This document shows, in pieces, positions 53,201 to 61,213 of a DNA stretch of 64,000 nt. A model generated the notes under the pieces. That model saw only the letters and a list, made by a program, of their open reading frames with translations. It was not told where the DNA came from and made no database searches. Made by a program: the position numbers and the translations under genes. The DNA is from DRPG01 sp964655065 (GTDB taxonomy: Bacteria; Myxococcota_A; UBA796; GCA-2862545): the NCBI GenBank assembly GCA_964655065.1, contig CAZZLC010000005.1:1-64000 (forward strand), read 5' to 3'. The stretch's first letter is position 1; each line of letters begins with the position of its first letter.

Positions 53201-55278
53201 CCGAGCTCGTGAAGCGGTCGGACGGGGCCGAGGTCGCCCCTCTGCGCCGATTCCTCCGCCACGGACGGAGCCGCGTGGCCAAGGTTCGGTGGGAGGTCGC
53301 CGAGGCGCTGGCCGTGCGCGGAGACTCCGTCGGAGCGCCGATCCTCGCTGCGCGTCGCATGGAGCAGGTGCGCGGTGGGATCGAGCCGCTCGTGGAGCTG
53401 CCACCCCGGCGGGTGGGCGAGATCGTGAAGGCGGGGGTGCTCGCCTCGACTCCTGCGCCCGCCGCCGCGCTGCTGCAGGCAGCGGTGGCCCCCCACGTCG
53501 CCCAGGTCGAGCGTACGCTGTCGGCGCTCACCGTGCTGCGGGAGTGCGACGACGAGGCCGTACAGCGGCAGGCCCTGACTCACCTCGACAACCGCAGCAC
53601 CAAGTCTCGCCTCGTCTCCCGGCTCGCACGTCTCGTGGTGTGGGGTCGCGACCAGGCACGAGACCTGCTCGATCGCGACTTCGGCGTGCAGCTGATCGGA
53701 GGCGAGGCGCTGGGCTACACGCGCCTCGAGCAGGACAAGGTGTTCGTCAATCCCCTGCCGCTGATCCGTGGCGACCGCAACGGCGCCGCCGTACTCAAGG
53801 GGCTCTTGATCCACGAGCTCGGTCACCACGTCTACAACGCGACGGAGGAGGGGCTCGCCGTGTGGAAGCGCGCGGCCGATCACGACCTCCAGCGTCTTCA
53901 CAACCTGGTCTGCGACGAGCACCTCGAGCGCAACCTACGCGCGATGCGGCCCGACTACGACCGTGTGCTGAAGCGGCTCGCGGCGTGGGCGTTCCTCCAC
54001 ACGCGCACCGAGATCCACGTGCTCACGCTCCTCGAGCGGCTCGGCACCTCGGCCGAGCGGAGGATCCGGGCCCAGCTCGGGGTCGCGCGCAAGCCGGGCT
54101 GCGTCCAGGTCGACATGGGCCAGCTGTTCCGGCAGCTCGAGGCGGAGCGGTCGAGCTTCGCGCGGTTCGTGCGCGCGCTGCGCATGGGACTCGGCAATCG
54201 TCACGACGATCCGCTCGTGGAGCAGGGACTGGCCTTGTTCGGCAAGGGATTCCGACGGCTCGACAACGAGGGGCTGTGGAAGGTCACGCTCGCGCTGTCC
54301 GAGCTGTTCGGTGACGAGGTGCAGCTCATGAACCTCGTCGATCTGCACGAGACCACCACCGGCGGCGACGGCGAGGCGATCGCCGAGGGCCGCGGGATCG
54401 GAGACGACGAGGTCCAGGAGCGCGCCGACGAGCTGATCCGCATTCGCGAGCGACCCCAGGGCGGCGGCTCGGGAAGCGGCGGGGGCGGCGGCCGTGACGT
54501 CATCAACGTCGGCGAGGAGCTGGACTTCCAACGCATCGAGCACGTGCAGGTGCTCGCGCACGACCCGGTCGAGCACGCGAAGCTCGCGCGGGACGTCGCG
54601 CGTCCCGCCAACCAGCTCCGAAGCGCGCTCGTGGACCTCGGGCTCGCCACCCGCACCGTGAAGCCGCGGACGCGCGGCCACCGGATCGACCGGGGACGGC
54701 TCCTGCGCGCGGCGATCCAGCGGGACCCGCGCATCCTGGTGAGCCGGGTCCGGGTGCCCGCGAACGACCTGTTCGTGGGGGTGTGCGTGGACTGCTCGGG
54801 CTCGATGAACGGCGAGCGCATGGTCCGCGCCCGGAAGTTCGCGACCCTGCTCGGCGAGGCCTGCCGGGGGCTGCAGAGCGTGGATCTGCGGATCTTCGGG
54901 TTCACCGACGCCACGCTGTACGACGCGGGCACGGCCTCGCGCTGTGCGGCGCACGCGCTGCGGGCCGGCGGCGGCAACAACGACGCCGCGGCGTTGCACC
55001 ACGTCGCGGGGCTCGCCCGCCGGAGCCCGCGTGACGCCAAGCTGCTGGTCATGATCAGCGACGGGCTGCCGACCGAGTGCACGTCCACGTCGCTCGTCAC
55101 GCTCGTGAAGCGGCTCGAGCGCGAGGGCATGGCGTGTGCGCAGGTTGCGGTGGCGTCGATTCGCGAGCCGTGCTTCGACCATTATGTCGAGGTGCTCGGG
55201 AGCGACGCCGGGGATGTGGTGCGGCGGTTCGGGCGGATCGTTCAGGGCCTGGTCACCGCGATCCTGCGTGGACGTTGA
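50203..55278 (+). CDS. Giant repeat / HExxH / vWA protein paired with MoxR-type ATPase
   Basis: 1691 residues from ATG 50203 with AGGAG upstream. Residues 1 to ~1150 are an alpha-helical repeat array of HEAT-like type (EDEAVRRAVLVAFAFVG, SGQRAIAEALAAHPGR, SRVAKVRWEVAEALAVRG). At ~1204 there is a metallopeptidase-like motif H1204-E-L-G-H1208-H with a downstream acidic CDEHLERN candidate third ligand. A Gly/Ser-rich linker follows, then a CobT-like C-terminal vWA domain with the MIDAS start D1530-C-S-G-S and LVMISDGLPTE. vWA/MoxR pairs act as metal-chelatase or remodelling machines; the HEAT/HELGHH combination suggests an enlarged adaptor that engages and perhaps cleaves a client. It shares an operon with the following ATPase (nine bases apart). 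Confidence 0.9.
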   Translation: MRDLDCWDALADPDRSESELVEWLGRLAEVPLGDRWPFFARVRPLLEHEAPAIRAAAFTAFAGAVGLGARQALVAGLDDEDEAVRRAVLVAFAFVGRADGLQWVHAVFHHREDVRLAALGAMPAKGGLPQWTLLPLLGDPVTLDRLEARLLEEGLAPESVVHLLQLLDGADVGRGLALRCFATVDWRHRLATVLQAIPHERDPSAAGDAPIDERLARWRDAPDDLDLLVGAVVDGVREGEPSAVAVLDRWLHDVAAGGIATEAERRLAVSLLLERSPPPEAVAIGLLVFPELVDRAQPAAIWPGMAPYARVVSGSITSVKRPGFIDRFPIPELDVDGLAGLVRLVGTGAVEAVLRHPDVPRSDLIDAIVANPAAGARFLAVPCSARRDRSAQRQLVVDVLDAKGADAAEFVAHAAIAIPRSQLGVLEARPSDWGGERALLDGIVHALVSLDAREAIRERRVRQLAELPWLLTTEVLELVLRDGRASPLVHRLLARTVRALGASVVAELPGDALERLIALDGEGMVPWAIQQELAAVLQHHGHSGVQEWAAAALAPMEVAMARLVGTSPGRRLSEAEVARIQAATPKQLASALAPALAGRVRGLVEALGERKPVPSVEAVLALLLSGDRLESVARLVEDYGDDSPAFWTELEQRAVARFAYDNEVGIGLAMWLWRWDRPFEVFVDWATAQPDDLALVLGRSLTLPSPRVRQRLWQAVRHLCGRWRWRSPAVLVTAATPRLQGAVMGVFAGASTKLSRGRSPGAWIAHEHDFAEVTRLAAGIVADLHRLTVDLSTHREAVEAVLADLPAKTVVELAPWLGMTPPPTDEVAEEPASVAPPKGVESLEDVATLIEIVTRGERGYAELAALRLLELGASGQRAIAEALAAHPGRNPGVICEAAALLTDPESLATLARVLADVGRPAIVRFHVALAAAEGHLLPGVDAVQIAADALATPLVEGDRAWLDGARFARWLATVPEDELGGHAERLADSPHFPVYRWSVAELVKRSDGAEVAPLRRFLRHGRSRVAKVRWEVAEALAVRGDSVGAPILAARRMEQVRGGIEPLVELPPRRVGEIVKAGVLASTPAPAAALLQAAVAPHVAQVERTLSALTVLRECDDEAVQRQALTHLDNRSTKSRLVSRLARLVVWGRDQARDLLDRDFGVQLIGGEALGYTRLEQDKVFVNPLPLIRGDRNGAAVLKGLLIHELGHHVYNATEEGLAVWKRAADHDLQRLHNLVCDEHLERNLRAMRPDYDRVLKRLAAWAFLHTRTEIHVLTLLERLGTSAERRIRAQLGVARKPGCVQVDMGQLFRQLEAERSSFARFVRALRMGLGNRHDDPLVEQGLALFGKGFRRLDNEGLWKVTLALSELFGDEVQLMNLVDLHETTTGGDGEAIAEGRGIGDDEVQERADELIRIRERPQGGGSGSGGGGGRDVINVGEELDFQRIEHVQVLAHDPVEHAKLARDVARPANQLRSALVDLGLATRTVKPRTRGHRIDRGRLLRAAIQRDPRILVSRVRVPANDLFVGVCVDCSGSMNGERMVRARKFATLLGEACRGLQSVDLRIFGFTDATLYDAGTASRCAAHALRAGGGNNDAAALHHVAGLARRSPRDAKLLVMISDGLPTECTSTSLVTLVKRLEREGMACAQVAVASIREPCFDHYVEVLGSDAGDVVRRFGRIVQGLVTAILRGR

Positions 55279-55287
55279 GGAGGACGC

Positions 55288-56418
55288 GTGAGTGGAAAGT
55301 GGAAGGTTCACGAGATCCAGGTCGGCCGAACGATGTCGACGACGTTCTTCGTGAACCCCGTCGACAGCTCCAAGTACCGGTACCGGGCCACCCACCTCGA
55401 CGGAAAACGCGCGCCCAAGGTGGTGCTATCCGACGATGCCCGCATTCGTCCCGGGATGCGCACCGAGGTCCGGATCGTCGCCGTCCACAAGCCCGAGCGC
55501 AGCGATCGGGGCTGGATCGAGGTCGAGTACGTGCGGGCGCACGCGCTGCAGCTCGACGGGATCTACCTCGACCCCGTGGTCTCCCGGAAGCTGCAGGTCT
55601 TGCTCGAGAGCGGGCTCAACATCCTGCTCGACGGTCCCCAGGGCTCGGGCAAGACGGTGCTCGCGCGCGCCATCGCCGAGACGCTCGGCATGAGGTTCGT
55701 GTTCTTCAACTGCAGCTCGGTGATCGAGGCGACCGACTTCATGGCCACCATCCAGGTGCGTGCCGGGGAGGGCGGCGTTCCCGTCACCGACTTCGTCGCG
55801 ACCGACCTGCGAGCCGCGCTGCTCGAGGCCCAGCAGGACGACAGCGTTCGCTTCCTCGTGTTCCTCGACGAGCTCAATCGCTGTCCCGAGGGAGCCCGCA
55901 ACACGCTCATGCCTGCACTCGACAGCACTCGCAAGCTGTTCGACCCCGTCACCAATGCGTTCTTGGACATTCCGGACAACGTACAGTTCGTGGCTGCCGT
56001 GAACCGGGGATCCGCCTTCACCGGGACGTTCTCGATCGACGCGGCCCAGCTCGATCGCTTTGCGCCGCTGCAGGTCGACTACCTGCCCCGAGACCAGGAG
56101 GTGAAGCTGCTCCACCGCCGACATCCCGAGGTGTCCAAGGCCCGACTCGAGACGATCGTGAAGCTCGCCAACGAGGTTCGGGAAGCCAAAGAGTTGGTGG
56201 CTGGGCTTTCCGTTCGGGCAACCGACGAGGTGTGCGTCTACCTCAAGCACCCGCTCATGGAGAAGGCCGACGACGCACTGCTGGCGGAGATCCTCAAGTC
56301 GAGTTTCTGCGGTCGCTACAGCGGGCGCTGGGACGACTCCGGAACCGACGCAGGATACGTCTGGCAGCGCATTCGGCGCACCCTCCTCCCCGAGCCCGAC
56401 GAGTCCGACGACAACTGA
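55288..56418 (+). CDS. MoxR/CobS-type AAA+ ATPase
   Basis: 376 residues from a GTG with GGAGGACGC upstream. An N-terminal ~95-residue beta-rich domain (STTFFVNPVDSSKYRYRATHLDG) precedes the AAA+ core: Walker A GPQGSGKT with K122 and Walker B VFLDELNRCP with D194-E195. The CobS-like segments NILLDGPQGSGKTVLARAIAET and FNCSSVIEATDFMATIQV, an arginine-rich sensor region (SIDAAQLDRFAPLQVDYL) and a C-terminal helical lid complete it. MoxR-type ATPases act with vWA partners to insert metals or remodel proteins. Here the partner is the giant upstream protein, and the MIDAS of its vWA domain would dock on the hexamer. Confidence 0.93.
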   Translation: MSGKWKVHEIQVGRTMSTTFFVNPVDSSKYRYRATHLDGKRAPKVVLSDDARIRPGMRTEVRIVAVHKPERSDRGWIEVEYVRAHALQLDGIYLDPVVSRKLQVLLESGLNILLDGPQGSGKTVLARAIAETLGMRFVFFNCSSVIEATDFMATIQVRAGEGGVPVTDFVATDLRAALLEAQQDDSVRFLVFLDELNRCPEGARNTLMPALDSTRKLFDPVTNAFLDIPDNVQFVAAVNRGSAFTGTFSIDAAQLDRFAPLQVDYLPRDQEVKLLHRRHPEVSKARLETIVKLANEVREAKELVAGLSVRATDEVCVYLKHPLMEKADDALLAEILKSSFCGRYSGRWDDSGTDAGYVWQRIRRTLLPEPDESDDN

Positions 56419-56491
56419 CAATTTGACATTTGACGAGCAACCGTCGGCGGCAGGGGGTATCATGGGCCCCGCCTACGTTGGATGGTGAAAA

Positions 56492-57919
56492 ATGCTTCGC
56501 TTCTTGCTGTTGTCTTCCACGATGGTCGCGTGCATCGGGGGGTCCGACTCGGATCCGGACCCCGTCGTCGATCAGCTCGTCCAGGACGTTGCCGATGCCC
56601 AGGCCGAGATCATCTCGCTGCAGGAGCAGCTCACCACGGCGATCGCTGCCCTCGAGGCCGCCGACGACGAGATCGAAGCCGCCAACGCGGCCCTCGCGGC
56701 GGCGCAGGCCGAGACCGAGACCGACGTGGCCGCCCTCGAGGACGCGGTCGACCCCACCGCGCTGCAGGACCTGGCGGGCCGTGTGTCCGCCATCGAGGCC
56801 GACTACCTCACCTCGACCGAGCAGACCGCGCTGGCCGACGCCACCGATGCCGTGGCCGGCCGCGTGACCATTATCGAGGGAGATTACCTCACCTCGGCCG
56901 ACCAGAGCGCGCTGTCGAACGCCACCGCCACCGTGGCGAATCGCGTGACCGTCATCGAGAACGACTACCTCACGTCGGCGAGCATCGCCTCGCTCAACGA
57001 CGCTGACCAGGCGCTCGCTTCGCGCGTGACCCTCATCGAGGGCGACTACGTCGTTGCCGCCGACATCGCCAACTTCGCGACCGAGCAGTTCGTGCTCGAT
57101 CAGACCAGTGGTGGGGTCGACCTGACCCTCCTCGACCAGCGCGTCGCGAACATCGAGGCGGACTATGTCGTGACCTCCGACCTCTCGCAGTTCGTGACCC
57201 AGGCGTTCATCCTCAACTCGAACTTCGCCACCGAGCAGTTCGTGCTCGACGAGATCGCGAACGCGGGCGGTGGCACTGTCCCGCAGGTTCTCGCCGACTT
57301 CTCGGGCTACCTCAGCGTCGACACCACGACCAATGACATCACGCTCTCGGGCGCCAACGTGAACGTGATCTCGGGTGCGGGTGCGACGGGCCTCCCCAAC
57401 GGCCTCGGAAACCTGATCGTCGGCTACAACGGTCAGCCTGCGGTCGTCGGCGGACTGCCCGCGCCGCTGACCCCGACGCCGCCCTCCCGGTCGGGTAGCC
57501 ACAACGTGATCATCGGCAACGGACACGAGTACATCGGCAACGGCGGACTCGCGGTCGGCTTCAACAACATCTTGTCCAACGACGGCACCGTGGCCTTCGG
57601 CTACAGCAGCGAGAGCTTCGGCCTCGGCTCCGCGATCCTCGGCGGCGTGATCAACTTCGGCGACGGAGACTGGTCGGTCATCGTGGGCGGCAACGCCAAC
57701 ACCACCGGCACCGCCGGACTGGCCGACGTCATCCTTGGCGGCACGCAGAACGTCACCGCGGGCTTCGGCGCGACCGTCGTGGGTGGCCGGCTCAACGTGT
57801 CGAACGCGGGTCGTTCGGTCGTGGTGGGCGGCAACACGAACAGCGCGGGCTTCGACGACTCGGTCGCGGTTGGCGGACTCAACACCGCGACCACGGCCGT
57901 CCAGCAGGTCCTGCCCTGA
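56492..57919 (+). CDS. Coiled-coil / beta-roll lipoprotein (trimeric-adhesin-like)
   Basis: 475 residues. Signal MLRFLLLSSTMVACIGG with lipobox-like MVAC. Residues ~25-75 form a long heptad coiled coil (VQDVADAQAEIISLQEQL, IEAANAALAAAQAETE). Four to five repeats of ~35 residues follow, each ending xRVxxIExDYLTSA or a variant (IEADYLTSTEQTAL, IEGDYLTSADQSAL, IENDYLTSASIASL, IEGDYVVAADI). From ~290 the sequence is Gly/Asn/Ala-rich with ~14-residue units (HNVIIGNGHEYIGN, GSAILGGVINFGDG, RSVVVGGNTNSAG), resembling the left-handed beta-roll head of trimeric autotransporters. No C-terminal autotransporter barrel. The stalk-plus-head architecture on a lipid anchor suggests a surface fibre. Function unknown. 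Confidence 0.8.
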   Translation: MLRFLLLSSTMVACIGGSDSDPDPVVDQLVQDVADAQAEIISLQEQLTTAIAALEAADDEIEAANAALAAAQAETETDVAALEDAVDPTALQDLAGRVSAIEADYLTSTEQTALADATDAVAGRVTIIEGDYLTSADQSALSNATATVANRVTVIENDYLTSASIASLNDADQALASRVTLIEGDYVVAADIANFATEQFVLDQTSGGVDLTLLDQRVANIEADYVVTSDLSQFVTQAFILNSNFATEQFVLDEIANAGGGTVPQVLADFSGYLSVDTTTNDITLSGANVNVISGAGATGLPNGLGNLIVGYNGQPAVVGGLPAPLTPTPPSRSGSHNVIIGNGHEYIGNGGLAVGFNNILSNDGTVAFGYSSESFGLGSAILGGVINFGDGDWSVIVGGNANTTGTAGLADVILGGTQNVTAGFGATVVGGRLNVSNAGRSVVVGGNTNSAGFDDSVAVGGLNTATTAVQQVLP

Positions 57920-57925
57920 TCTGAT

Positions 57926-57947
57926 CGCCCAGGTTCCCCACCTGGCG
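57926..57947 (+). terminator. Possible terminator hairpin after the coiled-coil lipoprotein gene
   Basis: CCAGGT/ACCTGG stem with a TCCCC loop, extended outward as CGC(C) / GCG with one bulged base, starting 7 bases after the stop. There is no T-tract, so intrinsic termination is uncertain. Confidence 0.35.
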
Positions 57948-58054
57948 AGGGCGTGCGTCGCATCGCGGCGCGCGTCCTTCTGCGTTCGGGGCGAGAGCGG
58001 GCGCGCAACGGTTCGAGGACGTCGTAGACTCGTGCTGGTGCAGGAGGATCCCAA

Positions 58055-59710
58055 ATGGACCGTGTCGTCGTCGCAACCTGGAGCGACCTTCCCCCGCTGA
58101 CGCCCCGAGGGGCCCGGGTGGCCAACGTCGATCTCGTCATCGTTCGCTACGAGCGCGGGGGCGCCGACCAGGTGAGCGTCCTCTACGGCCGGTGCCTGCA
58201 CCGCGGGGCCCTGCTCTCGGACGGCAGCATCGTGGGCAACAACCTCGTGTGCGGGCTCCACAACTGGGACTACCGCTACGACACCGGCGTCTCCGAGTAC
58301 CACAACGACGAGATCCTCCAGAAGTTCACCGCCTGGATCGAGGACATCGACGGCACGCGGTCGATCACCGTCGACGCCGACGAGGTCCGGGCCTGGCAGG
58401 CCGAGAACCCGCAGCCTTACGACCGTCGCGCCTACCTCGGCGACTACCAGGACCCGCACGGCACCGTCGACGAGCCCCACAACGCGTTCATCCAGCAGCT
58501 GGCGCGCGAGGGCATCGAGGGGGTCGGGCATCACGGACCCACGGTGGCGATGGGCGTGCCCCACCAGGAGCTCCCGGAGTGGGACGAGCTGCAGATCGTC
58601 ACCGCGCAGCTCCGCCGCAAGCCCCTGCTCGACGACCATCCCATCGACACCCGGGTGGTGATCGGCCCTGCCGCGGCACGTCCGCTCGTGCTCGAGCGCC
58701 CCTTGTTCGTCAGCGACATGAGCTTCGGCGCCATCTCCGAGGAGGCCAAGCTCGCGCTCGCGATGGGGGCCGAGCGGGCGGGCACCGGAATCTGCTCGGG
58801 CGAAGGCGGCATGCTACCCGAAGAGCAGCAGGCGAACTCCCGCTACCTCCTCGAGCTCGCCAGCGGGCGGTTCGGCTGGTCGATCGACAATGCCAAGAAG
58901 GCGCAGGCGATGCACTTCAAGGCGGGTCAAGGCGCCAAGACGGGCACCGGCGGCCACCTGCCCGGTCACAAGGTCGACGCGCGCATTGCCGCCGTTCGCG
59001 GGATTCCCGTCGGCCAGGCCGCCATCTCGCCCGCCACGTTCGCCGATCTCGAGACCCCGGAGGACTTTCGCCGTGTCGCGGACGAGGTCCGCGAGGCGAC
59101 GGGCGGGATCCCGATCGGCTTCAAGATGAGCGGCCAGCACATCGAGGACGACCTCGACTTCGCGCTCGAAGCGAGCGCCGACTACGTCATCCTCGACGGG
59201 CGGGGCGGCGGCACCGGGGCAGCCCCCGCCCTGTTCCGCGACCACATCAGTGTGCCGACCATCCCTGCCCTCGCGCGCGCTCGTCACCACCTGCAGCGCG
59301 TGGGTCGGGGTAGGGGCAGCGATCGACCCGTCACGCTCGTGGTCACCGGCGGGTTGCGCGTCCCGGCCGACTTCGTCAAGGCGCTGATGCTCGGGGCTGA
59401 CGCCATCGCGGTGTCCAACGCCGCCCTCCAGGCGATCGGGTGCCTGGGAATGCGGGCATGCAACACCAACAACTGCCCGGTCGGCATCGCCACCCGAAAG
59501 GACCACCTGCGAGCCCGACTCGTGGTGGAGGCGAGCGCCAAGCGACTCGAGAACTTCCTCGTCGGAGCGACCGAGCTCATGAAGGTGCTCGCGCGGGCAT
59601 GTGGACGGGCCTCGTTCTCCGAGTTCGACGCCTCCGACCTCTCGACCTGCGACCCTCGCATGGCGGACCTCGCGGGCGTGCGCTTCGCCGGCGTGGGTCG
59701 GTTGGCCTGA
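58055..59710 (+). CDS. Rieske - glutamate-synthase-type (GltB FMN domain) fusion
   Basis: 551 residues. N-terminal Rieske [2Fe-2S] motif C47-L-H49 ... C66-G-L-H69. From ~160 it is the FMN-binding (beta/alpha) barrel of glutamate synthase: FVSDMSFGAISEEAKLALA, GTGICSGEGGMLPEEQ, RFGWSIDNAKKAQAMHFKAGQGAKTGTGGHLPG, and the [3Fe-4S] cysteine pattern C-x5-C-x4-C in GCLGMRACNTNNCPVG. No glutaminase domain, so it cannot by itself use glutamine as the large GltB subunit does. Stand-alone GltB-like barrels of this group act as FMN/iron-sulfur oxidoreductases of unknown substrate; the Rieske unit suggests electron delivery in the same chain. Confidence 0.9.
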   Translation: MDRVVVATWSDLPPLTPRGARVANVDLVIVRYERGGADQVSVLYGRCLHRGALLSDGSIVGNNLVCGLHNWDYRYDTGVSEYHNDEILQKFTAWIEDIDGTRSITVDADEVRAWQAENPQPYDRRAYLGDYQDPHGTVDEPHNAFIQQLAREGIEGVGHHGPTVAMGVPHQELPEWDELQIVTAQLRRKPLLDDHPIDTRVVIGPAAARPLVLERPLFVSDMSFGAISEEAKLALAMGAERAGTGICSGEGGMLPEEQQANSRYLLELASGRFGWSIDNAKKAQAMHFKAGQGAKTGTGGHLPGHKVDARIAAVRGIPVGQAAISPATFADLETPEDFRRVADEVREATGGIPIGFKMSGQHIEDDLDFALEASADYVILDGRGGGTGAAPALFRDHISVPTIPALARARHHLQRVGRGRGSDRPVTLVVTGGLRVPADFVKALMLGADAIAVSNAALQAIGCLGMRACNTNNCPVGIATRKDHLRARLVVEASAKRLENFLVGATELMKVLARACGRASFSEFDASDLSTCDPRMADLAGVRFAGVGRLA

Positions 59711-59759
59711 TCGCGCGCGCTATGGGGTTGGGACACCCAAGACTCCAGAGGGAGCTCCC

Positions 59760-60227
59760 TTGACCATTGCCAGCGGCAGCGCCGTCAGCATCCACTACAC
59801 GCTCACGAACGACGCAGGGGAGACCCTCGACTCGTCAGCGGGCTCTTCGCCTCTCGAGTACCTGCACGGCGCAGGCAACATCGTGCCCGGACTCGAGCGG
59901 GCGCTCGAGGGCAAGTCGGCCGGCGATCAGGTTGCGGTGCGCGTGCCCCCCGAGGACGGCTACGGCGAGCCGTCGGGCATCCCGGCGAGCCCCGTCCCGC
60001 GGAGCTCCTTCCCCGAGGGCGCCGACCTCCAGCCCGGCATGGCGGTGCGCGCCGAGACCGACGACGGGCCGATGATGCTGTGGCTGAAGGACGTCACCGA
60101 CGAGGCGGTGACCCTCTCGCCGGACCATCCGCTCGCGGGCGTAGCCCTCAACTTCTCGGTCGAGGTCGTCTCGGTGCGCGACGCGACCGAGGAGGAGAAG
60201 GCCCACGGACACGTCCACGGAGAGTGA
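59760..60227 (+). CDS. FKBP-type peptidyl-prolyl isomerase (SlyD-like)
   Basis: 155 residues from a TTG with GAGGGAG ideally placed. SlyD-type FKBP core: VSIHYTLTNDAGETLDSS, PLEYLHGAGNIVPGLERALEGKSAGD, VPPEDGYGEP, the insert-in-flap region, and ALNFSVEVVSVRDATEEE. A short C-terminal His-containing tail (KAHGHVHGE) could bind Ni or Cu weakly, like SlyD's longer tail. Isomerises proline bonds and acts as a holdase for folding clients. Forty-nine bases after the Rieske-GltB gene. Confidence 0.92.
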   Translation: MTIASGSAVSIHYTLTNDAGETLDSSAGSSPLEYLHGAGNIVPGLERALEGKSAGDQVAVRVPPEDGYGEPSGIPASPVPRSSFPEGADLQPGMAVRAETDDGPMMLWLKDVTDEAVTLSPDHPLAGVALNFSVEVVSVRDATEEEKAHGHVHGE

Positions 60228-60328
60228 CCTCGGTCAGTGGCGGTCTCGAGCACGGCCGCGACACCGAGCACCCTCCCCACACGCACCTCGACTCGCTCGA
60301 GCCAGGCCACCCTCCTGCCGCGTCGACG

Positions 60329-61201
60329 CTATCGACTCTGGAGGACCGCGTCTCCGCTGAAGGTGGTGATCTCCACCACTCCGACCCCGCGGCCTCGCAG
60401 CAGCCGGTGGGTCTGGCCAGGACCTCGGGACCGCTTGGGGACCACCGTGTCGTCGACCAGGATGCGTCCCGAGTAGGTCTCGAGGGCGAAGCTGGCGTCG
60501 AGGTCGCTCGGAACGATGACGCCCACGTCACCGCTGTGGCTCGTCACCTCGAGCTCGCCCGGCGGCTGCAGCTGGGCCAGGAGCTGCACGCTGCCCGACA
60601 CGGTCTCGATGTCCGCTCGACTGAACCTCCCCGTGACGGACAGGCTGCCGCTCACCGACTCGGCCTTCAGCGCGCCCTCGATGCCCTCGGCCACGATGTT
60701 GCCGCTCACCGTGGACACGGTGAGGCCCTCGCGCGTGGCACCGACCCGAATCTCGCCCGAGACCGACTCCACGACGGCCTCTCGCGCGCCCGCCCCAATG
60801 GTCTGGTTGCCGCTGACCGTCTCGACCTTGGCCCGCCCCTGACTGCCCTCCACCGTCACCTCGGCCGAGACAGTGTCGACGTTGACGTCGGCGCTCGCGG
60901 GGAGCTCGATCGTGAGGTTGGTGCAGAGGCGCACGTTGCCGTTGCCGCGCTCGCGGATCTGCCGGACCGAGACGTGCAGGCGGTCGCCGATGCGCTTGAC
61001 GTGCAAGCGACCGTCGGGCCCGACATCACCCTGCAGCCGCACGGTCACCCGCGGACTCGCCTGGGTCTGCACCGTCCCGCACACGACGTCCACTGTCACG
61101 AACCGAGGGCTCGGGGGGGCCAGCGTCTCGTCGAAGTCGCCCGCGAGGACGAGCTCCGACGCGTGCGCCAGGGGCCCGAGGAGCAGGAGCAGAGCGGTCA
61201 T
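60329..61201 (-). CDS. DUF4097-type secreted protein
   Basis: 290 residues with a signal peptide (MTALLLLLGPLAHA). The mature protein is a run of short beta repeats with TVSG/SVSG turns (VDTVSAEVTVEGSQG, VETVSGNQTIGAGAR, VESVSGEIRVGAT, VSTVSGNIVAEGIEG, AESVSGSLSVTG, IETVSGSVQLLA), the DUF4097 beta-solenoid. Members are widespread near ECF sigma/anti-sigma genes, as here. Not known to be enzymes. Likely periplasmic or surface; the role is unknown. Confidence 0.85.
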   Translation of the reverse strand: MTALLLLLGPLAHASELVLAGDFDETLAPPSPRFVTVDVVCGTVQTQASPRVTVRLQGDVGPDGRLHVKRIGDRLHVSVRQIRERGNGNVRLCTNLTIELPASADVNVDTVSAEVTVEGSQGRAKVETVSGNQTIGAGAREAVVESVSGEIRVGATREGLTVSTVSGNIVAEGIEGALKAESVSGSLSVTGRFSRADIETVSGSVQLLAQLQPPGELEVTSHSGDVGVIVPSDLDASFALETYSGRILVDDTVVPKRSRGPGQTHRLLRGRGVGVVEITTFSGDAVLQSR

Positions 61202-61213
61202 CGAAGCCTCCGG

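Noticed and set aside
56423..56428. TTGACA resembling a -35 box before the coiled-coil lipoprotein gene
   Set aside because: The only -10-like TATCAT is 29 bases away, outside normal spacing.
56294..58639. 781-codon frame on the minus strand
   Set aside because: Antisense shadow of the coiled-coil lipoprotein and Rieske-GltB genes. Its regular Val/Gly repeats are the mirror of the lipoprotein repeats.
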